A program made the position numbers and the translations under genes. DNA of 19,783 bases, from assembly GCA_014879435.1 (NCBI GenBank), contig JACSSB010000216.1, positions 1-19,783 on the forward strand. Direction: 5' to 3'. A model generated the notes under the pieces. The model was not told the origin of the DNA. It searched no databases and saw only the letters and a list, made by a program, of their open reading frames with translations. Of the stretch, positions 4,953 to 11,796 are shown in pieces (within the stretch, counting starts at the first letter, position 1; the number at the start of each line of letters is the position of its first letter). Source of the DNA: Phycisphaerales bacterium (GTDB lineage: Bacteria; Pseudomonadota; Gammaproteobacteria; Competibacterales; Competibacteraceae).

Positions 4953-7285
4953 CTGGTCGTTTCCGAAGTCTTTGAGGTATCCGCAGTCTCCGCAGTCTCC
5001 GGGGTATCCGTAGCCTCTGGAGTCGTTGAGACAGAATCTAAATTGAGGGTCAGTTCTTCCAGAAGATCGGCACCCCAATGGTAAACGTTGTGTTGGTTCA
5101 CCCACTGTTGCATGCGGGTCATGCGCTCTTGCCGTTCGTCGGCTGGCATTTCCAGTGCCTGATAAATTGCCTCAGAGAACTGTTCGACATCGTAGGGATT
5201 GATGATCAGCGCATCACTCAATTCGCGGGCCGCACCGGTAAATTCCGAGAGGATCAACACGCCATCCCGGTCGGTGCGAGCGGCCACGAATTCCTTGGCC
5301 ACTAGATTCATGCCATCGTGCAGCGAGCTGACGATAGCGACTTCGGCTAGGCGCATGAAGGCATGAACGGTCGCCGGGTCGTGGTCGCCGATCAGAAAGC
5401 GGATCGGTTTCCAGGCAGGGGTTTGGAAGCGCCAATTGATGGTATCGACCAGCGATTCCAGCTCACCGATCAGATCGCGATAGCGACGCAGATAGGTGCG
5501 GCTGGGTGTGCTCAACTGCACCAGAGTGAATTGGCCCCGATAGCGGGGGTAACGCTCCAGAAAGCGTGCGATGGCGTGGAAGCGTTCCGGCAAGCCCTTG
5601 GTGTAATCGATGCGGTCGATACCGATGGCGACCCGCACGTTGTCCAGGGAATAGCGATCGCGTAATTCATCGACTTGATCGGCGAGGCGGATGCCTCGGG
5701 ATATCGAGCGTTCGTTCCAGGGTCGCACTCCGATGGGCAGGGGTCGAACCCGTGAAACATGATCGCCCAGTCGCACGCTGAAGTCGTTCCAGTCCGGTTG
5801 CGCTTCGCTCAGACGCTCGGCAGTGTCGAGGAAATTATTACAGTGTTGCTGGAGATGGAAACCGATCAGATCCGCACCGAGGATGCCGCGCAACAGTTCG
5901 GTTCGCCAGGGGCAAATGCGAAAGGTTTCCGGGGTGGGCCAGGGAATGTGCCAGAACAAGCCTACCGTCAAGTCTGGACGTGCTTCTTTCAACATCTGCG
6001 GAACCAGCGCCAGATGATAGTCCTGCACCAGAACGACTGCGGGATCAGAACCCGCTTCTTCCAAAGCAGCCGCCGCGAAACGCTGGTTGATACGCACGTA
6101 GAATTCCCAGTTACTCGCCAGGAAGATCGGCCGTTCGTAGGTCATATGGCACAGCGGCCATAGTCCTTCGTTGGCGAAACCGTGGTAGTAGCCGTGCTCT
6201 TCTTCTCGACTCAACCACACCCGCCGCAAGGTGTAAGCGGGATGATCCGGTGGCACTGCTAGATGGTCATGCTCATCGACGGTCATGCGGTCGGCGTTGC
6301 CAGCACCGTGGGCGATCCAGACCCCACCGCTAACGCGCATGACTGGATCAAGGGCGGTGACCAGCGCGCCTGCCGGGGTGCGTAGTTGGGTTTTGCCCTC
6401 TTGCAGCTCGTGTAAGTAGGGTTCACGGTTGCTCAGAACCAGCAGGCGGCGACCATCCAGACAGCCGGTGAAGTGGGCATGCATCTCTGCGGAGGTCCAA
6501 ATGTGCTCCGTTGACTCCGCCGCTCGCCACGCCCGTTGCCCTGCCGCCCGTGCCACTTTGGATGCGCTTATCAGCCGCTCGTTCTCGCTGAGCAGTCGTG
6601 CGGCGGATAATGTGAGTGCGGGCGCTCCATCCCCGTCGTGTTGCGCCCGCAGTTGCCGTACCCATTCCGTCATATGTTTAAGTGGGCGGTCGTACAGTAA
6701 CCAAGCGCCTACCGCCACCAACGTCAGTAACAACAGGGTGATGATGCCCACCCAGATTGCGAGCCGTATTTGTCGGGCTTTGGCGTGCTCATCGACCTGC
6801 GTCATGTCCTGAATGACTACTAATACCCCTTGTAGCTGGCCCTCTGCCGTTCGGATCGCCGAGGCCACGATATGAATGTGTCCTTGCTCGGTCAGCAGGG
6901 ATTCGATGACATCTTTCTGTTCTTTGAGAGTGCGGGTAACGATGGGGTTGAGAATAGCGTTGAAGATCTGCACATCCTTACCCGCAACCAGCAGATGACC
7001 ATCCGCTCGGTAGATCGCCAACCCGATCAGTGGGGGATAGCCGTCCAGGCTGGAACTCAAGGTGGCCGCCGCCTCGCGGTCTGGCAGTTGCAACGCAGTC
7101 TGGATCGAATAGATCATTTGATGGGAAAGCACATAAGCGCGCCGATCCATTTCTTCCAAAGCAGCGGTGTGCTCCCGGTTCATTTGCAACCAGGCCAAGG
7201 CGCTGATCAACAGTCCCACCAGTCCGGCGACTAACAGTCCCATTCTTAGGGAGTTGGGCAAGCGATATGAGGGTTTGGTCGGCAT
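4949..7285 (-). CDS. otsA: Membrane-anchored trehalose-6-phosphate synthase with N-terminal receptor-like module
   Basis: This 778-residue protein has a GT20 catalytic domain at about 279-746, predicted to join a nucleotide-activated glucose to glucose-6-phosphate. Motifs seen: VLSNREPY (283-290), GGVWIAHG (320-327), QDYHL (421-425), HIPWPTPE (446-453), LPIGVRP (516-522), GIDRIDYTKGLPER with Arg558 and Lys563 at the donor phosphate site, LHDGMNLVAKEF (655-666) and SEFTGAARELSDA (680-692). E. coli OtsA is 474 residues and soluble. Here about 278 residues precede the catalytic domain: TM1 (about 16-34), an extracytoplasmic region (35-172) with a PAS/Cache-like hairpin (IYRADGHLLVAG), TM2 (175-197) and a HAMP-like plus helical linker (198-275) beginning DRPLKHMTEWV. 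The C-terminal tail (752-778) is Thr/Glu/Ala-rich. A ggag ribosome site lies about 8 bases before the ATG. It follows dapE by 60 bases and overlaps otsB by 4. The sensor role is inference. Confidence 0.9.
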   Translation of the reverse strand: MPTKPSYRLPNSLRMGLLVAGLVGLLISALAWLQMNREHTAALEEMDRRAYVLSHQMIYSIQTALQLPDREAAATLSSSLDGYPPLIGLAIYRADGHLLVAGKDVQIFNAILNPIVTRTLKEQKDVIESLLTEQGHIHIVASAIRTAEGQLQGVLVVIQDMTQVDEHAKARQIRLAIWVGIITLLLLTLVAVGAWLLYDRPLKHMTEWVRQLRAQHDGDGAPALTLSAARLLSENERLISASKVARAAGQRAWRAAESTEHIWTSAEMHAHFTGCLDGRRLLVLSNREPYLHELQEGKTQLRTPAGALVTALDPVMRVSGGVWIAHGAGNADRMTVDEHDHLAVPPDHPAYTLRRVWLSREEEHGYYHGFANEGLWPLCHMTYERPIFLASNWEFYVRINQRFAAAALEEAGSDPAVVLVQDYHLALVPQMLKEARPDLTVGLFWHIPWPTPETFRICPWRTELLRGILGADLIGFHLQQHCNNFLDTAERLSEAQPDWNDFSVRLGDHVSRVRPLPIGVRPWNERSISRGIRLADQVDELRDRYSLDNVRVAIGIDRIDYTKGLPERFHAIARFLERYPRYRGQFTLVQLSTPSRTYLRRYRDLIGELESLVDTINWRFQTPAWKPIRFLIGDHDPATVHAFMRLAEVAIVSSLHDGMNLVAKEFVAARTDRDGVLILSEFTGAARELSDALIINPYDVEQFSEAIYQALEMPADERQERMTRMQQWVNQHNVYHWGADLLEELTLNLDSVSTTPEATDTPETAETADTSKTSETTR
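4962..5030 (-). repeat. Imperfect 9-base tandem repeats encoding the OtsA C-terminal tail
   Basis: The last codons of otsA are built from 9-base units such as gagactgcg (two exact copies) with diverged units gatacctca and aagacttcg. They encode a three-residue pattern of an acidic or Lys residue, Thr, then Ala, Ser or Pro (PET-AET-ADT-SKT-SET). Slippage could change tail length in frame, since units are multiples of three. The otsB ribosome-binding area lies in the last part of this tract. Confidence 0.6.
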
Positions 7286-7345
7286 TGGAAATCTCCCAGG
7301 CGCGATTCCGCTCCTATGCGGCGGATCGATCTTGTGATGGTTTGC

Positions 7346-8503
7346 TCAGCCGAGCAGTCGATACAAAATATCCTGATAGATCCGGCTCAAGCGTTCCAGC
7401 TCGGTAGCGGGCAATCGCTCGTCGATCTGATGGATGGTGGCGTTGGATGGTCCAAACTCGACCACTTGCGTGCCGGTGGGTGCGATGAAGCGTCCATCGG
7501 AGGTGCCGCCTGCGGTGGAGAGTTCCGGTTTTTGGCCGGTCTCGGCATGGATTGCGGCGATGACGGCATCCACCAATTCGCCGGGCGGAGTGAAGAAGGG
7601 CAGTCCCGACAGTCTCCAATCCAGCTCGTACTGAAATACTTGGCCGGTCTTGACCTCCTCGTTCAGCAACGCGGTTTCGATGAGCAACTGAGTGCGTTCC
7701 TGTAGTTGTTCAATCGTGACGGCTGGTGAAAAACGAAAGTTGAACCACAGCTCCAGATCGCTAGGAATGACATTATCCGCGCCAGTCCCGGAATGCAGAT
7801 TGGAAATTTGAAACGAGGTCGGCGGGAAACAGGGATGACCCTGATCCCAGACCTCGTCTGCCAGCGCGCTAAGTAGAGGACCGATGGCATGGATCGGATT
7901 CTGGGCCAGATGCGGGTAGGCAACATGGCCCTGCGTGCCACGTAATCGCAGTCGGCCATGGAAGGAACCGCGGCGGCCATTCTTGATCGTATCGCCCAGT
8001 TGCTTTGCGCTGGATGGTTCGCCCACCAGACACCAGTGGATCTTCTCACCGCGTGCCTCCAGCCATTCCACCACCCGAACCGTGCCATCCACCGCCGCGC
8101 CTTCTTCATCACTGGTGATGAGAAAGGCGATGGAACCGCGAGGTTGTGGGCAGGCGGCGAGAAAGCCTTCGCAGGCCGTCACCATCGCCGCCAGACTGCC
8201 TTTCATATCGGCCGCGCCGCGTCCGTAGAGAAAGCCGTCACGGATTTCTGGTGCAAATGGGGGAATTTGCCAGCGTTCCAGTGGGCCGGGCGGTACCACA
8301 TCAGTATGCCCGGCGAAGGCGAATACGGGTTGTTGATCGCCAAAGCGCGCCCAGAAATTCTCCACCTCACCGAAGCGTAGACGCTCCACTCGAAAGCCGA
8401 GTGCTGCCAATCGGGCGATCAGCACCTCTTGGCAACCGGCGTCTTTTGGGGTGATCGAGGGTCGGCGGATTAGATCCAGTGCGAGGGTGAGTGTGGAGTC
8501 CAT
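7346..8503 (-). CDS. dapE: Succinyl-diaminopimelate desuccinylase
   Basis: This 385-residue M20 metallohydrolase hydrolyses N-succinyl-LL-diaminopimelate to LL-diaminopimelate and succinate in the lysine and peptidoglycan precursor pathway. Zinc and catalytic residues are visible: His66 and Asp68 in GHTDVV, Asp99 in GAADMKG, Glu133-Glu134 in SDEEG, VGEPSS, and a C-terminal His in NATIHQID. The sequence STAGGTSDGRFI is also characteristic of DapE. Length matches the roughly 375-residue family. The start ATG (8503-8501) shares one base with the dapD stop TGA (8505-8503), so the two are translated in tandem. It is followed after 60 bases by otsA on the same strand. Confidence 0.97.
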   Translation of the reverse strand: MDSTLTLALDLIRRPSITPKDAGCQEVLIARLAALGFRVERLRFGEVENFWARFGDQQPVFAFAGHTDVVPPGPLERWQIPPFAPEIRDGFLYGRGAADMKGSLAAMVTACEGFLAACPQPRGSIAFLITSDEEGAAVDGTVRVVEWLEARGEKIHWCLVGEPSSAKQLGDTIKNGRRGSFHGRLRLRGTQGHVAYPHLAQNPIHAIGPLLSALADEVWDQGHPCFPPTSFQISNLHSGTGADNVIPSDLELWFNFRFSPAVTIEQLQERTQLLIETALLNEEVKTGQVFQYELDWRLSGLPFFTPPGELVDAVIAAIHAETGQKPELSTAGGTSDGRFIAPTGTQVVEFGPSNATIHQIDERLPATELERLSRIYQDILYRLLG

Positions 8504-9321
8504 CAGTCGCGCAGCAGCTCGTTCAGGCCGACTCGACTGCGGGTCTTCTCATCCACCTGCTTGATGATCACCGCGCAGTACAGGCTATGACTCCCGTCAG
8601 GGGCGGGCAGAGCGCCGGGGACTACCACCGAACCGGCAGGGATACGACCGTAGCTGGTTTCGCCGGTGAGCCGGTTGTAAATCTTGGTGCTCTGGCCGAT
8701 ATAAACACCCATCGAAATCACCGAACCACGTTCGACGACAACCCCCTCGACCACTTCGGAACGAGCGCCAACAAAGCAGTCATCCTCGATGATGGTCGGG
8801 CTGGCTTGCAGCGGTTCCAGCACTCCACCGATCCCGACTCCGCCGGACAGATGCACGTTCTTGCCGATCTGCGCACAGGAGCCGACGGTGGCCCAGGTAT
8901 CCACCATGGTGCCAGAATCCACATAGGCGCCGATATTGACGAAAGAGGGCATCAGCACCACGCCGGGTGCGATATAGGAGCCACGCCGAGCGGCGGCGGG
9001 CGGCACCACGCGTACCCCGGCTGCCAGAAAATCACTTTTCCCGTATTCGGCGTACTTGGGGGGAACCTTGTCGAAGTAGTGGGTGTAGCCATCGCGAATG
9101 ATCGCACTGTCGTTCAAGCGAAAACTGAGCAGCACCGCTTTCTTCAACCAGGTATTGACCGTCCAGACCCCATCGCGTTGTTCGGCGACCCGTGCTTGGC
9201 CTAATTCCAGTAAATTCAATGCTTCCCGCACCGCCTCGCGCAGCTGGGCTGGCGCGGTGGCGGCGTCGAGTCCATCGCGCTGCTCGAAAGCATCCTCGAT
9301 AATTTGTTGTACCGTATTCAT
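8503..9321 (-). CDS. dapD: Tetrahydrodipicolinate N-succinyltransferase
   Basis: This 272-residue enzyme (E. coli DapD has 274) transfers succinyl from succinyl-CoA to tetrahydrodipicolinate, the step that commits to the succinylase branch of diaminopimelate synthesis. The N-terminal helical part (1-100) carries VWTVNTWLKKAVLLSFRL, and a left-handed beta-helix of hexapeptide repeats follows (about 105-240), including SYIAPGVVLMPSFVNIGAYV, ATVGSCAQIGKNVHLSGGVGIG and DDCFVGARSEVVEG. Family members work as cytosolic trimers. The ATG at 9321 is preceded by a gagga Shine-Dalgarno about 9 bases upstream. It is the first gene of the minus-strand dapD-dapE-otsA-otsB run and faces glgE across a 249-base divergent spacer. 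All family landmarks appear intact. Confidence 0.97.
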   Translation of the reverse strand: MNTVQQIIEDAFEQRDGLDAATAPAQLREAVREALNLLELGQARVAEQRDGVWTVNTWLKKAVLLSFRLNDSAIIRDGYTHYFDKVPPKYAEYGKSDFLAAGVRVVPPAAARRGSYIAPGVVLMPSFVNIGAYVDSGTMVDTWATVGSCAQIGKNVHLSGGVGIGGVLEPLQASPTIIEDDCFVGARSEVVEGVVVERGSVISMGVYIGQSTKIYNRLTGETSYGRIPAGSVVVPGALPAPDGSHSLYCAVIIKQVDEKTRSRVGLNELLRD

Positions 9322-9570
9322 GGGGGAACATCCTCGACACAGGCGGCGTCCAAACGCGGTTCAGGGTTTGGGCACGGCCGCAAAAACCGTCATAATGGGA
9401 AGGGATAAATACAAGGATAATGAATCGCCGCGTGAGCGATCTACGTTAAGCTGGCAACTTTATCACCTTATATTTCCGAACGGCAGTATACCGGCCATCG
9501 CCGGTCGCCGATGCGCAGCGTGAGCTGCCAATACCCGTATATAGAACCCTAATGAAGGAGGATCATCGGT
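9322..9570. promoter_or_regulatory. Divergent intergenic region between dapD and glgE with structured glgE leader
   Basis: Both operons must start in or near these 249 bases. For glgE a strong Shine-Dalgarno (aaggagga, 9555-9562) lies 8 bases before the ATG. Upstream of it are two small hairpins: accggc-catc-gccggt (9490-9505) and gcagc-gtga-gctgc (9515-9528), the latter closed by a GNRA-type tetraloop. A tatatt at 9469-9474 could be a plus-strand -10 box, but no good -35 box lies at the right distance. AT-rich DNA at 9391-9425 could hold the minus-strand promoter. No operator was recognised. Confidence 0.5.
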
Positions 9571-11784
9571 ATGGCAAAGAAAGTCATGTCGGGTGACGAA
9601 GGGTCGAAGTCGGCTGAACCGACTCTCCCCGTCGATAAGCGTTCGGTCGAGCCAGCTAAATCGACTCCAAGCATCGCTGATCCAGCAGCGGTCGCTGTGG
9701 GCAAAACCCAGCAAACCGCGACTAACACCGGATCGGTTCTGGTGGCTGGCGAAAATACCGCGAAGATCAAACTTGGCACACAAACCTTAACGACTGATGG
9801 CCGTAAGCGTGCGGTGATTGAAAGCGTCAGCCCGCAAGTCGATGCGGGCCGGTTTCCGATCAAACGAGTCGCGGGCGAAACCGTGATCGTAGAGGCCGAT
9901 GTCTTTACCGATGGCCACGATGCTTTGTACTGTGCTGTGCAATATCGCCGTCAGGGTGAGACCGCGTGGCAGGAAGTGCCGATGCGCGCTCTGGTCAATG
10001 ATCGCTGGCGTGGTGAATTTCAGGTGCAGGAAGTCGGGCGCTACGAATACACGGTCTGTGCCTGGGTGGATGCCTTCAAGTCCTGGCGCCACGATTTGGG
10101 TCGTTGGGAGCAGGCCGAGGATGTTGCGCTTTCCCTGCGGATGGGTGCGGAACTGGCGACAAAAGCCAGCCAGCGTGCCAGCGGTGCCGATGCGCAGTGG
10201 TTAGCCAATCGTGCCAAGGAATTGGTGGGCGATCAGGATATGGAGTATCGCCGTCAACTCGGTTTGGATGCGGAATTAGTCCGGCAGATGTATCGTCATG
10301 CGGATCGCCAATTCGAGATCCAATATGACAAGATACTGAGCGTGGTGGTGGACGATGAGCGCGCCCGCTTCAGTACGTGGTACGAAATGTTTCCGCGTTC
10401 CTGCGGGTCTACGCCTAACCAGCACGGTACTTTCAAAGATTGCGAGACCTGGCTACCGCGACTGGCTACCATGGGTTTCGATGTCTTGTATTTCCCACCG
10501 ATCCATCCCATCGGCCGGATCAATCGCAAGGGCAAGAACAATACCCTCACTCCGGGACCGGATGATGTTGGCAGCCCCTGGGCCATCGGTGCCGAGGAAG
10601 GCGGTCATAAGTCGATTTTACCGGCCTTGGGTACTTTGGAAGATTTTCGGCATTTGGTGGAAAAGGCGCGGGAGCTTGGCATCGATATCGCCTTGGATAT
10701 CGCCTTGCAGTGTGCGCCGGATCATCCCTATGTGAAGGAGCATCCCGACTGGTTCCGCTGGCGGCCGGACGGTACGGTGCAGTACGCCGAGAACCCACCG
10801 AAGAAGTATCAGGATATTTATCCTTTCAATTTCGAGACCAGCGATTGGAAAGCGCTGTGGGAAGAGATCAAGAGCATTTTTGAGTTCTGGGTCGCGCAGG
10901 GTGTGCGCATCTTCCGGGTAGACAATCCGCACACCAAGTCTTTTGCGATGTGGGAATGGCTGATCGCCGAAATCAAGAAAAACACGCCAAACGCCATCTT
11001 TTTGGCCGAGGCTTTCACCCGGCCCAAGGTGATGCACCGTTTGGCCAAGCTGGGCTATACCCAGTCCTACACCTATTACACTTGGCGTAATACTCGCTGG
11101 GAACTGATCGAATACCTCAACGAGCTGACCAAGGGGCCGGGTCGCGAATACTTCCGGCCAAATTTCTGGCCCAATACTCCAGATATCCTCGCCGCTTCCT
11201 TGCAATACGGTGGCCGGGCGGGTTTTATGTCCCGGTTGGTGATGGCGGCGACCATGACTGCCAATTACGGCATCTATGGTCCGGCTTTCGAGATGCTGGA
11301 GCATATTGCCGTCAAGCCCGGCAGCGAGGAGTATCTGGATTCCGAGAAATACCAGATTCGCTACCGCAGTTTTCAGGATCTGGATGGGCCAAAAGGCCTG
11401 CGCGATTTCATCACCTTGGTGAATCTGATTCGCAAACGCAATCCCGCTTTGCAATCCGATTGGGGATTGCGTTTCCATGATGTCGATAACGAACAGATCA
11501 TCTGTTATAGCAAAGCCACTGCCAAGCACAGCAATGTCATTCTGGTGGTGGTGAATCTCGATCCCAACTACACCCAATCCGGCTGGGCGAGTCTGGATCT
11601 GGCAGCGCTGGGCGTAGATCCGCAGCAGCCGTTCCAGGTGCACGATTTGCTGAGCGGTTCCCGCTACATCTGGAACGGACCACGTAACTATATCGAGCTG
11701 AATCCGAGTCGGATGCCGGCACACATATTCCGTATCCGTAGCCGTGTGCAAACGGAACAAGACTTCAACTCGTTCAGTGGTTGA
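9571..11784 (+). CDS. glgE: Alpha-1,4-glucan:maltose-1-phosphate maltosyltransferase GlgE
   Basis: This 737-residue GH13 enzyme transfers maltosyl units from maltose-1-phosphate to the non-reducing end of alpha-1,4-glucan. After an N-terminal Ser/Thr/Ala-rich extension (1-75), domain N starts RAVIESVSPQVDAGRFPIKR (80-99), followed by a helical insert and the (beta/alpha)8 domain beginning FSTWYEMFPRS. Catalytic residues seen: nucleophile Asp451 in FRVDNPHTK, acid/base Glu480 in FLAEAFTRPK and Asp537 in FWPNTPDIL. YFPPIHPIGRINRKGKNN (308-325) is a GlgE hallmark. GlgE is usually about 660-700 residues, so the extension is extra. The start is supported by a strong ribosome site. It is the first gene of a plus-strand operon and lies 12 bases before treS-mak, whose maltokinase domain supplies its substrate. 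Confidence 0.96.
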   Translation: MAKKVMSGDEGSKSAEPTLPVDKRSVEPAKSTPSIADPAAVAVGKTQQTATNTGSVLVAGENTAKIKLGTQTLTTDGRKRAVIESVSPQVDAGRFPIKRVAGETVIVEADVFTDGHDALYCAVQYRRQGETAWQEVPMRALVNDRWRGEFQVQEVGRYEYTVCAWVDAFKSWRHDLGRWEQAEDVALSLRMGAELATKASQRASGADAQWLANRAKELVGDQDMEYRRQLGLDAELVRQMYRHADRQFEIQYDKILSVVVDDERARFSTWYEMFPRSCGSTPNQHGTFKDCETWLPRLATMGFDVLYFPPIHPIGRINRKGKNNTLTPGPDDVGSPWAIGAEEGGHKSILPALGTLEDFRHLVEKARELGIDIALDIALQCAPDHPYVKEHPDWFRWRPDGTVQYAENPPKKYQDIYPFNFETSDWKALWEEIKSIFEFWVAQGVRIFRVDNPHTKSFAMWEWLIAEIKKNTPNAIFLAEAFTRPKVMHRLAKLGYTQSYTYYTWRNTRWELIEYLNELTKGPGREYFRPNFWPNTPDILAASLQYGGRAGFMSRLVMAATMTANYGIYGPAFEMLEHIAVKPGSEEYLDSEKYQIRYRSFQDLDGPKGLRDFITLVNLIRKRNPALQSDWGLRFHDVDNEQIICYSKATAKHSNVILVVVNLDPNYTQSGWASLDLAALGVDPQQPFQVHDLLSGSRYIWNGPRNYIELNPSRMPAHIFRIRSRVQTEQDFNSFSG

Positions 11785-11796
11785 GAGGAAATATCG

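Noticed and set aside
4953..5105. Longer otsB start at 5105 adding 51 residues
   Set aside because: The extra part is the otsA tandem-repeat tail read in another frame; HAD homology begins after the ATG at 4952, which forms a normal ATGA overlap.
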